Shown piece by piece: positions 10,720-21,199 of a stretch of 64,000 nucleotides of DNA. The stretch is from Polytrichum commune. Its lineage: Eukaryota > Streptophyta > Polytrichopsida > Polytrichales > Polytrichaceae. The translations under genes were made by a program, and so were the position numbers. Location of the stretch: the NCBI GenBank assembly GCA_950295325.1, contig OX485809.1:33914001-33978000 (forward strand), in the 5' to 3' direction. Position 1 is the stretch's first letter. Each line of letters begins with the position of its first letter. Under the pieces are notes generated by a model, which saw nothing but the letters and a program-made list of their open reading frames with translations, did not search any database and was not told the origin of the DNA.

Positions 10720-12260
10720 TTGAGGAAGTAACAATGGCAGTTATGTATCTGCACGATGGCTTGGCCTCCTCATATCTCCAAGTCACTCTCGTGAGGGTCC
10801 TGTCAAGGCTTTGGATTCTCGTGATACCTGATCATTTGACAAGTCCGAGCCTGCAAAGTGGGTGTCAAATTGTGCAGTGCTCTTCGATTTGTGTCATTAT
10901 TTCGGCCACAACATCATCGCACAAATAACGATCATGTTGGAGTGGCAATCCACGTGCTGGTGTGAACATTTGATGGGCACTCTCACGGGTGAGAGAGAAC
11001 AATATCTTACAAGCATACCTCTCATTCATCCAACAAAAACGTCATGAAAATATCTTGAACGTATGTTGGCCCCGGGCTAAATCACATTTGTGTTCGGCTG
11101 GGCCCTGCCTCTCCTAAGGTAGGGGTGGCAATTTCCGTCCAAATTTCATATGTGCCTAGTTGGGATGCTGAAATTTTTTTTTATATAAATTTTGAGCGCT
11201 CCGCAAAGCTGGTGCAAGAGCAACTATGAAAAAAATCAAAATTTTCCAGCATGTTTATGATTTCCTACAAATTTTTAAAGAAAACCTTGTAGAGTGACCA
11301 ACACTTGCACATAGGGTACGTGGTATATCCACAGGGTGGATTTCTAAAACCGACCGCTGGCAGCATTAAACCGACCGCTGGCAGCCAATGAAATGTTGGC
11401 AGCGCTGTGAACGGTAAAAACACCTTGATAGGTGCTTCCGACATAGGGGTCGACTTTAGGACCCGCACGGAAATTGCCACCCCTACCTTATGTCTCCTTC
11501 ACTACTTGGTCTTCCTGCCCTCAACATCAATGCACAAGTAACGATCATATCGGACTGGTAATCCACGTGATGGTGTGAACATTTGATGGGTACCCTCACG
11601 GGTGAAAGAGAACAATTGCTTACAAGCGCACCTCTCATTCATCCAACAAAAACGTCATGAAAATATCTTGAACGTATGTTGGTATGGGGTAAATCACATT
11701 TGTTTTCGGCTGGGCCATGCCTCTCCTATGTCTCCTTCACTACCCGGTCTTCCTGCCCTCAACATCACCGCACAAGTAACAATCATGTCGGACTAGTAAT
11801 CCATGTGCTAGTGTGAACATTTGATGGGTACACTCACGGGTGAAAGAGAATAATTGCTTACAAGCGTACCTCTCATTCATCCAACAAAAACATTATGAAA
11901 ATATCTTGAATGTATGTTGGCCACGGGCTAAATCACATTTGTGTTCGGCTAGGCCCCACCTCTTCTTGCCCACAACATCACCTCACAAATAACGATCATG
12001 TATGACTGGCAATCCACGTGTTGGTGTGGACATTTGATGGGCACCTTCACGGGTGAGGGAGGAAAATTACTTACAAACCGTACCTCTCATTCATTCAACA
12101 AAAATGCCATGAAAATATCTTGAACGTATGTTGGCCCTGGGCTAAATCACATCTGTGTTCGGCTAGGCCCCGCCTCTCCCACGCCTCCTTCACTACCCGG
12201 TCTTCCTGCCTGCACCTATATGAAAACTCTTCCTCGTTGGGAACCAACGTGACAATACTC
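10720..12260 (+). repeat. Repeat P copy containing a ~234-bp tandem array
   Basis: After a P-type lead-in (GGATTCTCGTGATACC, GCAAAGTGGGTGTCAAATTG) the sequence repeats a unit about four times, starting near 10907, 11520, 11755 and 11965. Each unit contains GGCAATCCACGTG-like sequence, TTTGATGGG, CTCATTCATCCAACAAAAA and CTTGAACGTATGTTGG. The period is about 234 bp; the first unit is lengthened by a MITE at 11117-11488. Short frames in it are not conserved between units, so it is treated as noncoding. Confidence 0.7.
11117..11488. mobile_element. TA-duplication MITE (372 bp) inside the tandem array
   Basis: Perfect 22-base terminal inverted repeats begin AGGTAGGGGTGGCAATTTCC and are flanked by TA at 11115-11116 and 11489-11490. 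The neighbouring tandem units read CTCCTATGTCTCC without interruption, so the empty site is visible and the duplication is exactly TA. A TA duplication suits Tc1/mariner (Stowaway-type) MITEs, although the terminal sequence is not the classic Stowaway CTCCCTCC. There is no coding capacity. Confidence 0.75.
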
Positions 12261-12515
12261 AGTCAAAATTACAAATATTTAAGTTGACATCAAATCCATT
12301 ATTCCCAAGTTAATTAATGGAGTTCTTTCACATGCCAAAGGAGGTTAATGGCTTAAGTGATTAGGTACTGTCACATTGGTTCCCAACAGGGAAGAGTTCC
12401 CACGCAAGTGCGGACATGAAAACCAGGCAATGAAAGAGGTGTGGGAGGTGCGGGTCCCAACCGAACATAGATGTGATCTAGCACAGGGTTGTATGTTGAA
12501 ACTTACAAATTTAAG
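12121..12515. repeat. Large fold-back: inverted copy of the tandem unit
   Basis: The segment 12366-12515 is, reversed, a diverged copy of 12121-12259, with about 107 bp between the arms. The best-matching parts are GTTGGGAACCAA and GGGAAGAGTT-type stretches close to the spacer. Farther out, the right arm reversed still shows the GATCACATCTATGTTCGG segment of the tandem unit. This is an inverted duplication at the end of the array, not a gene. Confidence 0.6.
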
Positions 12516-12619
12516 ATTTTTTGACATGAAAAATATGTTCAAAGACCTTGACTTAGACTAATTTGAGGAAAACTTATAGTTTAATGACGGGAAACTTGTA
12601 GTGATGTTGTTTTTAACAT

Positions 12620-12975
12620 GGATGGATAAGAGGTATGCTTTCATGCAACAATCCCCCCCCCCAATGTATTTTGTCATGTTTGTTAAACTACCATCAACTA
12701 TAATAATAGACATGATCACCAAGTTACCAACATGCAATGAAGTTGGAAATCCTAGAAAGAAAACAACTCACATTAACCCTCAAAGGTCTAAGGGGCTCAA
12801 TGCACAATCCATATGCACAATGTCTACGGGCCTACTAGTGTTGGACTAATTTGCATGATTGTCTAGTTTATTAGGCACATCTTTTTGGGTTTAGGTAAGC
12901 ATGTTGTGTTCGGTCACTTGTCTTAAAGGGACACCTATATTTGATTGATATGTAGTTTAAGTGTTGATCTAACAA
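12620..12975 (+). repeat. Repeat P tail, uninterrupted copy
   Basis: It matches 7658-8001 plus 8506 onward: GTATTTTGTCATGTTTGT, GCAATGAAGTTGG, CCTACTAGTGTTGGAC and GGCACATCTTTTTGGGTTTAGG. It has no insertion where the 8002-8497 element sits in the other copy. A poly-C run lies at 12653-12662. Confidence 0.6.
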
Positions 12976-13968
12976 CAGATGAGCTCCCAAGATATATGAA
13001 AAAGTGGATACGGTCTTGATTTAGATTTGCCAACCATCTTGCACTAATTGTGTGTTTCATACAAATGACGCTTCTCTAAATTGCTAAAACATAATAGAAA
13101 AATGAATGCAAAGCTAAAAGTGTTCATAATATGCATGCTCATCTTAAGTTGTTTTGAGCTTATACTAAGAAGGAGAATGTCATTGTTTTTACCAAGTGTA
13201 TTATTTTTGTGTTTCAACATGTGCATGCTCATTGTTTGTATTGATATTTTTTAAGTTCGCAACTACACCAAATATGGTACACATTCATTGTGTGTATACA
13301 AACTTAGAGAGTGGCTGGGGGTTTGTCATGTCTAAGGTAGAAAAATAAAAAATGATGAATGGCCACTAATGGTGCAATAAATTAGGAGTAGAATGGTTCT
13401 TGTGCAGACCCAAAATGACTAATTATAAAAGTGGTGGAAAGGATGCATTGATAGGTTGGATGCAATGATTGACCGGATAGATGTTGTTTCACACCACTTA
13501 GGATCACTTATGGGTGTCATTGAGTTAATTGTTTTGTGTGCATTCATATGCAAACTAGGATAGTTAGATGCTCAAATTAGGGAGACTCTATTGTACAAGT
13601 CGGGGGTTTGACTTACTTGTTCTGTGGGAGAATGGATCTAATTATTTACATGATCTAAAATTACAAACACAACTTGCATTCGTCATCATTTCCTCTACTC
13701 CATCTCTGAAAATTGTTGCACAAATTCCAAGATATTTTTTCTAGCCAAATCTATCCTTTTTCACCATTTTCCATTATTTCTACCTCATGTATAAACAATA
13801 CGTGCTTTGGCCATTGATTGATAAACCCTCAAATGTCAATCATTGATAAATGAATTTGGTGGCCTTTCCATTTAACTAACAATTAGCCCAATATCATTAT
13901 AGAACCTTTTGTTGCTATGATGTAATTGATGGCACATGGTTGGGTTTTTTCAATTAGTATATATTTAT
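12976..13968. other. Gene-free stretch before the copia element
   Basis: No coding sequence, RNA gene or transposon end was recognised. Part of it (13015-13065) resembles repeat S in inverted orientation. Confidence 0.4.
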
Positions 13969-14232
13969 TGGAATCATTAAGAGACAAGATTGCACAAGCA
14001 TAGGCACCTATACAAAGGCATATGAACAATACTTGGAATGAGATAGTCTCATGCTCTCCTGGCTTTGCCTTTTATTCTTTTTCTTCTCTTCATTGGTTCA
14101 CAAAAACAATATGAGATAAATTTTATCCCTCTTCAGACTAGAATAATAGCCTTATTCTAACATTGTTCTTTCTCATACCTCTTTCATTATATTTTTATTA
14201 ATTATGAGCAATCTAATGCTCTACCTTCTACA
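13969..14232 (-). repeat. 3' LTR of the copia element
   Basis: On the plus strand it begins TGGAAT and ends TTCTACA, giving TG...CA ends. It aligns with 17424-17686 throughout, sharing AAGATTGCACAA, ACAAAGGCATATGAA and CAATCTAATGCTCTA. Confidence 0.85.
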
Positions 14233-14243
14233 CTCTCACTTTG
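14233..14243 (-). promoter_or_regulatory. Polypurine tract
   Basis: Read on the minus strand this is CAAAGTGAGAG, immediately upstream of the 3' LTR. A purine run at this position is where plus-strand synthesis is primed in LTR retrotransposons. Confidence 0.6.
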
Positions 14244-15705
14244 CGAGTAGTCAAAGGCTTCTAAACCCATCGTCTTTGTTAATGTTTGATGCCTATCATT
14301 TGCAAGTGGTTTGTTTAGCACGTCCGCTATCATATCCTCCGTTGAATAATACTTCAAACATATCTTTTGGTTTTCTAGTTTCTCTCTAATGAAATAATGT
14401 TGTACGTCGATATGTTTGGTGCTAGAATGGTGTGTGGGATTCTTTGAAAGTGCTATGCATCCTTGATTGTCACACATGATGGATGATGGTCCTTCTTGCA
14501 CATATCCTACATCCGCCAAAAGTTGCCTAAGCCAAACCGCTTCCTTAGTACAATGGCTAGTATCCATGTACTCCGCCTTTGTCGTAGACAATGTAGTGGT
14601 TGTTTGTTTCTTGCATTTCCACAAAATGACTCCAACGCCAACAAAAAACACGTACCCTGTGGTGGATTGCCGGCCGTTTGTCTCTCCCGCCCAATCCACA
14701 TCACAAAAACATCTCAAGATAGTATCCTTACCTCTGAGGCATAATTTGAAGTCCAAAATGCCCTTCCAATACCTCATGATGCGTTTTACGGCCATCCAAT
14801 GTGGTGGACCGGCCTTCTACATGAATTGGCTCACCGTACTCACCGCAAATGCAATATCGGCCCTCATGGCCACCATTGGATATGTGAGAGATCCTACTCC
14901 GGTTTTGTATGGAACACCTTTCATTTCCTTCTGCATATTCATAAATTCCTCATCCGAAAGTTTTAGCAATTTTGAATTCACATTGAACGGAGTTCCGACC
15001 GGTTTGCATTCTTTCTTGTTAAAACGCTTGAGGACCTCTTTGATGTAGCTCCTTTGGTTCATGCTGGTGGTACATGCTTCTCTATTCTTCTCAAATTTTA
15101 CTCCTAAACAATAATATAATTCTCCGAGATTGCTCATCTCAAATTCTTTCTCAAGCTCTAATTTGAGTCACTTCAATTGGATCACATTGCTTGCCAATAT
15201 GATCAAATCATCCACATAGAGGATTGCCACCAACAAATACTTACCCATTTGTTTAACTTACAACGAATGATCCGCTTGGCTCCTACAAAAGCCCTTGTTA
15301 ATGAAGAATGAGTTGATACGGTGGTACCACACCCTCGGCAATAGTTTGAGCCCGTACAAAATTTTCTTAAATTTGCACACAAGATTTTTTTCCCCCCTCT
15401 TCTATAAAACCCTCCAGTTGATCCATATAAATCTCCACCTCCAATATTCCATTCAAAAACGCCGTTTTTACATTCATTTGGTGGATCTCCCAATCCATCG
15501 CCGTTCCTAATACAAGAATGCATATAATGGTGATAACCTTAGCCACGGGAGCAAAGATCTTAATAAAATTCACTCTAACCACTTGAGAATATTCTCTTGC
15601 TATTAAATGTGCCTTATATTTAACACTTTCACCCAATACATCATTCTTGGTACGGAATATCCATTTGCATCCTACATTCTTGCAATCCTTTGAAGGGTTG
15701 GTCAA
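14240..15705 (-). pseudogene. copia reverse transcriptase and RNase H, broken
   Basis: Three minus-strand frames together carry a copia-type reverse transcriptase followed by RNase H. Visible landmarks are VKTAFLNGILEVEIYM (about 15420-15480), LYVDDLI, the catalytic motif (about 15205-15225), GSLTYPMVAMRADIAF (about 14840-14890), an RNase H start FCDVDWAGETNGRQSTTGY, and KAEYMDTSHCTKEAVWLR with the acidic residue of the second catalytic site. The CDNQGCIALSKNP segment and TKHIDVQHYFIRE follow in the usual order. Frames are broken near 14800, 15140-15200 and 15370, so no functional polyprotein is made. It is confidently Ty1/copia. Confidence 0.9.
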
Positions 15706-15969
15706 TTCTTACGTACCGTTGGCTATGAGCGAGTCATATTCTTCTTGCAATGCGGCCTCCCATTTGCTTGCATCTTCATATCTGAACGCTTCGTAAACAT
15801 TCAAATGAACATCCTACAATGTCACATTGACTCGTTATTCGCCATGTTGGGGTAGAATGTGATTATTTCACCACTCTCCAAGCAAAGGCCGCTCCTTCTT
15901 AGGATATATTACATTCTTCATGGGAATTTTGATTGCCTCTTCATTTGCAACCTAGTGATCTCTCACTTG

Positions 15970-17225
15970 CTACTCGCGTTTCTCACCATCATCACATGAA
16001 GATGATTTGGAAGATTTGTCTATAACAACTGTTGTAGGACCTTCATTTCTTCCACTTTGATGCATTTCTAAAGCGTTTTCAATGCTCGTGTCATCTTCCA
16101 TGATTACCATGTCTCTACTTTTCATGATTTTTTTAGTTTGTAAACATATTAGCCTATAGTCCTTAGTTCTTTCACAATAGCCTAAAAACAAACATTTTAT
16201 ACCATTTGCATCGAGCTTACCTCTTTGTTCATCCGGCACCATTACATAGGTGACGTACCCAAACACACACATGTATGCAATGTAAGGCCTTCTTTTGCTC
16301 CACGTTTCCTTCAGGTGTAATGAAATCCAACAATTTTATTCGACAACGGTTTCATGTGTAAACCGCATTAATCATCGTTTCCGCTCAAAATGATTTGTCG
16401 AGGTTTTGAGCATAAAACATGCTCCTTTCCATCTCTATGTTGATTAAATTCCCATGCTCTGCCACTCCATTTTATTGAGGCCTATACGGGGTAGACATTT
16501 GCTTCTCGATACTATAATTCTTTAAAATTTTGTTGAATGTCTTAAAGAAGAGATTTCCCGCCATTGTCTGACTGAAATGTTTTGATTTTGCACTATGATT
16601 GCATCTCTATGAATGCCTTGAATTCTTTGAGCTTCTCAAAGCAATTCCCTTTGGATTCAACACATACAACCACATATTCTTTGAAAAATCATCAATGAAA
16701 GTTACCAAATACTTTGCACTGCCCATGGATGTAATCCTCATGGGGCCACAAACATCGGAATGCACAATTTCCAAAGGCTTGCTCACTCGCCTCCCACCTC
16801 GTTCGGAAACGCAATCCTATGTTATTTGCCTTAGATGCACGCTTCACAAAGCAACGGAGACATGAGGTAAAATTTTTTGCCAAGATTCATATTACTCACT
16901 ATGTTTTGGAGGATATGAATATCTTTTATGTTCAAACGGGCAAGGCGGCGGTGCCAAAGCTCTAGCGCATCATCTCGCGTCCACGATTGCACCAAGTTAG
17001 CCACTTCCGCTTTGTGTACCTTCACAAAATTGATTTATGTACAAGTTGCATTCACGTGACGCAATCGCAATGGCTTCACCATTGCAAGTTTTGACAATAT
17101 ATCTATTTGGAATATATTTGACTTTGATACCGTTTGACATGAGTTTGCGCACCGAGAGCAAATTTGCATGCAATTTGGACACGTGGAGCACACCTCCAAA
17201 CCTCTTAAATAAATCTCTCAACACT
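15970..17225 (-). pseudogene. copia integrase and GAG-pre-integrase, broken
   Basis: The minus strand shows the GAG-pre-integrase linker (LHVSKLHANLLSVRKLMSNG, about 17130-17190; LWHRRLARLNIKDI, about 16940-16980), then a CEAC-type zinc-finger half and the integrase core around HSDVCGPMR and TFIDDFSK (about 16690-16770). The usual TPQQNGVAER motif survives only as TPYRPQ, a stop, then NGVAE near 16440-16490. The conserved FGYVTYVMVPDEQRGKLD segment lies at about 16210-16270. Stops and frame changes make it nonfunctional. Confidence 0.85.
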
Positions 17226-17405
17226 CAAGAAACTCAAATCACATGCTCTTGCATCAAACATACATTCAAGCAAAAATTAAAACAAAGAAATACTTACAAC
17301 AATAAAATGCACCCTCGAACACCTCCAACACTCCGAAGCACTAACTTCTCAAGATTCACTTCATAACCTCAAATGCAATCAAATCTCTAGGCACTTCACT
17401 TAAAT

Positions 17406-17422
17406 GGTGGACCCATAACCTA
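17406..17422 (-). promoter_or_regulatory. Primer-binding site, internal initiator-tRNA-Met type
   Basis: One base inside the 5' LTR the minus strand reads TAGGTTATGGGTCCACC. From general knowledge of the plant initiator tRNA, the complement of its anticodon-loop region is TGGGTTATGGGCCCACC, a match at 15 of 17 positions. Priming from this internal half of the initiator tRNA is known for Drosophila copia and some relatives. Confidence 0.6.
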
Positions 17423-17423
17423 T

Positions 17424-17686
17424 TGGAATTAATAAGAGATAAGATTGCACAAACATAAACACTCTTACAAAGGCATATGAATAATGCTTGGAGTGAGATG
17501 GTCTCATGCTCTCCTTGCTTTTCCATTATTATTTTTCTTCTCTTTATTGGTTCACACAAACAATATGGGATAAATCTTATCCCTCTTCGGACTAGCATGG
17601 TAACCTTATTCTAACTTTATTATTTCTCATGTCTCTTCCATTATAGTTCTATTGACTCCGAGCAATCTAATGCTCTATCATCTATA
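17424..17686 (-). repeat. 5' LTR of the copia element
   Basis: It aligns with 13969-14232. The plus-strand left end is TGGAAT; the right end is TCTATA where the other LTR has TCTACA, so the terminal CA has mutated. Confidence 0.85.
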
Positions 17687-17689
17687 TTG

Positions 17690-19701
17690 TTTATAGACTA
17701 GTATAAAATGTGCATATTGTGTGGCGATTATGTTGATTTGTTTGAATTTAATCTTGTTTTTCATAACAAGGAGTTTAAGTTTAGTTTCCAAAATTTTCAT
17801 TGATAGGATGTGTATTGTGGTTCTTGCACTTGCAACTAAAACCATGAGTGGGGCTACGTTCCATCCTCTTGTTGTAATGTTGTTAATGAGCGGTTGATAT
17901 TTTGTAGTTTTCCTATCGAGAGATTTTGCAACAAATCCATCATTGCATTATGTAAATTCTATTAATTGTATGGTGAGTTATGGTGTAAGGGCTTCTAATA
18001 GGGGGTGGTTGTATGGGTGGTCTATGATGGCCAATGAACAACATACAATGGAGAGGCCGCCTAGGGAATTGCTAATTGGGCATGAGTCCCACATTCCATT
18101 ATATTTACAAAAGTTCAAGACTACTTAAGGTAGATGGGTCTTAGATGGTTATTGTTTCAAACTAACCCACTTTTGGACTAGGAAATGAAACATTGGATTA
18201 GTACGAGATGATTAATGTGTTCAAATTTAGGTTGTAGCCACTCTCCTCACAAGTTTCAAAGCTCGTTTGAAATTTTTTGTGCTCATTAAGTGTGAGTTTC
18301 CATGTAGGTTGCTCACCCACTAGATTCTAGTGGAATTAAGGACAAACCCGCCCAAATGTAGATGGAATATGGTGGGTTAGGGTTCGCTTGTGGCCAACTA
18401 GCCACTCTATTCTTCTCATCTTATTATTGCATTTTGATAAAGCATGTATTGAATCACACAAGATATCCAATCCAATGACCTCTTATTTGTCAAATACAAA
18501 ACTTGAGTATAAGATATTGAGCAATGCCTTAAAAACGGATGATGATTATAGTAATTACAATAATCATAATCATGATCACAATCATAATAATAGTCATAAA
18601 ACCGTCATGTGCATACAAGGACTATATCTTTTTAGCCATAATTCATAGTCAAATAAAAAGTTGTAATTTAATACATGATAATGGACAAGTTAAAAAGGTC
18701 GGGGAGCATGTGAAATCATCATAGAGTCATGCGATAGGATATGGATATTTTTCATATCATGATAATCAATACAATATGCCAATTTGACCTCTTAATAGTA
18801 AAGTTAAAGCTCCTTATCATAAATGCATGATTAGGTCCTTTGATTATTATTTGCACACCCCTGCGTATTATTTAGGACTTTTGTCATCTGGGCCAAGAAA
18901 CAACTTGTGGTCAATTGTGAGGCATTTATAAGTTATCAAAAAAAGTAAAATTTGGAGTCAGTACCTTATATGAAGACATGTAAAAAGAGCGCATTGATTA
19001 TCTAGAGCCAAGGATTCGTGGTGTCTTCGTAAACTCGTCCTTTGCAAAGGTGAAAACATAGGGAATGTACATGATGTAAGAGCCTATTTTAAGACGATTG
19101 ACTCATAATATAGCTTCAAAAAATCCAAATTTGTCTAGTGAAGTGTAGTTGCAATGAAACAACCCTCAACCGTGCAAGAGACTTGTCTTTACTAAAGCCC
19201 CTTTACCCACAATGAATGAGTTGACATAGATAGATACCACGAATCCCTAGCCATTGTCCACCATGTCTAAATTAGTAAAGTCCATAATTTAGAATTAGCA
19301 CGGACCACAACATCCATCATTGGCCTACATTGACTGGCGTGCAATCATGTACTTTATTTAATTAGAAAAATAGTCATGGTGTGAGGCTATGTTCGGGGAA
19401 AACCGACGGCTAGTTCATTATCAGCCGATTGATTTCCCCTTATGGCCGGTCCAAATTTCCAACCATTGGATGGCAATCCGACTGTAATTTCAATCCTCCG
19501 GCAATTAGCCGATGGACCAGAAAATGTCCCGGAAATGTAGTTGATTCTTCTTGTGAGTTACTGGATTTCAGCCGGAAGCACCCACAACGCTATTTGTCTG
19601 GGGCATCTGATGATGCACTTGAGGAAGTACCCTAAACCTTAAACTTTTTGAAATATGCAACCTTTCCATGACCAAATCCAATTGCTTCTATGAAGAATTG
19701 G
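17690..19701. other. Gene-free stretch with a short repeat S copy
   Basis: The stretch 18124-18330 matches repeat S (GGTAGATGGGTCTTAGATGG, GTACGAGATG). A low-complexity ATAATCATAATCATGATCAC tract lies at about 18540-18600. No gene was recognised. Confidence 0.45.
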
Positions 19702-19706
19702 GGGAC

Positions 19707-21190
19707 TGTGAGGCCAATTCCACCACCCTTAAGCGTCCTAGTCCGGGTGATGGTCTTGAGAATCACATGTAGTGTATGTAACGTGAAAATTGGTCTCTTC
19801 ACATCATTAAGCATTTATGTTATTTTGAATCACTTTGTTTATTAATGGTAGCCTCTTGACTTGTAGCCGAATTGGCTTTCTCAAGGGTCCAACCGGCGGC
19901 CTTGGCAACACAAGCGCTCAAAGATATTCCCCTTTGGCCCTTGATTATCCTCTCCTTCCCATTGCCTTTGCTAGAGTCTTCCATTTTATCCCTTTTTTTT
20001 TATAAGCGATTGATTTTTACCACAAAGGTGTAAGTGTTGAAAAACACTTCCTCAATGGTTAACCTCGAACACAATTGCTTGTAAAAACCACACACCCTCC
20101 TAGCTATCTAATCACACAACCCACACATTGTCTGATCTAAGTAAGCCATCTCCCTAAGTCCTACTTCTAAAGTCACCCATATCACTCATTAGGTGATGGT
20201 TTCACTAACTTAGTCTCTAGCTAATTATCGGGTCTACTCATCTCAGCTCGGCTTGGTTTACCCTTGTTCCCTAATCGTCTGGTCCAAGGCCGCAGCTCCT
20301 TGTATGCTGGTCACCCTTCAGTCTGCTGGGCCGAGGACGTAGCTCCTTGTATGTTGGTCGCCCTTCAGTCTGCTGGCCGAGGCCGTAGCTCCTTGTATGT
20401 TGGTCACCCTTCAGTCTGCGGGGCCGAGGCCGTAGCTCCTTGTATGCTGGTCACCCTTCAGTATGCTGGCCGAGGCCGTAGCTCCTTGTATGCTGGTCAC
20501 CCTTCTCAACTACAAGCTAATTTGGTGACCCTAAGCCCCTAATTAGATACTTGACTACTTGATTTCGTGATTTAAACTAATCAATCTAAACTAACTCTCT
20601 AACATCACTAAGGGCTAACTAATCCACACACGTGGCTTCCAAGCTATAAGAGCTCACTCCCGTGGGAGAACTTGAGAGAGAGAGCTTAACTAATTAACTT
20701 CACTAAAAACTAATAACCCACACACGTGGCTCAAGCTCTCAAGAGCTTGCTCCCTTGAGAGCGCTTGATGGAGAGAGATGAAAATGAGAGAAAAAAACCT
20801 TAAGTAGCAAAGAGGGAGAGAGGGAGAGAGGGAGAGAGGGAGAGAGTTAGCACCTCCAATCACAATCCTTTAACCCTCTCCTCCAAAGTAGGGACTAACC
20901 CCCATCCACCAAGCTTCCTTCTTCCTAAACTAACAAAGTGGATCCAAAAGTGGGCATTTAACCCGCGGAGCTCACCTTGCTTCACCTTACCCCCTACTCG
21001 CATTATCAAGGCATACTCTTATTGAATTCAACCTTGAAATAATCACACAACACATTCTAAAGCCTAAACTTAAATCCAAACCACACTTCACTCTTTTTAT
21101 GTTTTGTGAATAATCATAACACATCAAAGTCAAACTAAAATTGGTTTCGAAGAGTTAATCACCACACGTGGACACCATTTTGGGCTCACA
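19707..21190 (+). mobile_element. LTR-like element A (1484 bp)
   Basis: It begins TGTGAGGCC and ends GGGCTCACA. GGGAC is duplicated exactly on both sides (19702-19706 and 21191-21195). Near the left end it has CACCCTTAAGCGTCCTAGTC, shared by all members of the family except for changes in E. It then has a hairpin AAGTGTT...AACACTT at 20032-20049, an internal minisatellite (20285-20503) and a GAGGGAGA purine tract (about 20810-20850). TG...CA ends with 5-bp duplications and no second copy of either end suggest a solo LTR. No protein domain is present. Confidence 0.85.
20285..20503 (+). repeat. Minisatellite of element A (about 47 bp x 5)
   Basis: About five units of the type GTAGCTCCTTGTATGCTGGT followed by CACCCTTCAGTCTGCTGGCC. 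Units vary by a base or two in length and sequence. A 92-codon frame across it simply reads the repeat and is not considered a gene. Confidence 0.85.
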
Positions 21191-21199
21191 GGGACCCTT

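Larger units (their letters stand above)
13969..17686 (-). mobile_element. Degenerate Ty1/copia LTR retrotransposon (minus strand)
   Basis: Two direct repeats of about 264 bp (13969-14232 and 17424-17686) bracket minus-strand remains of integrase, reverse transcriptase and RNase H in the copia order. A primer-binding site and a purine tract adjoin the right and left LTRs respectively. The inner region is only about 3.2 kb: gag and protease are missing, because the GAG-pre-integrase linker begins within about 180 bp of the primer-binding site. The coding remains have several frameshifts and stops. The LTRs differ at about 15-19% of positions over the first 100 bases by eye, so the insertion is old. 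A clean target duplication is not certain: TTTAT lies at 13964-13968 and at 17690-17694, the latter three bases beyond the LTR end. Confidence 0.9.

Noticed and set aside
14467-15048. 193-codon plus-strand frame
   Set aside because: It is antisense to the copia reverse transcriptase and RNase H, which carry clear motifs on the minus strand.
18540-18600. Repeated ATAATCAT tract as a possible CRISPR-like or satellite array
   Set aside because: Simple low-complexity sequence without spacers; CRISPR arrays are not expected in a plant nuclear genome.
20264-20542. 92-codon frame with repeated peptide
   Set aside because: It only reads through the minisatellite of element A; the repeat unit is not a multiple of three throughout.
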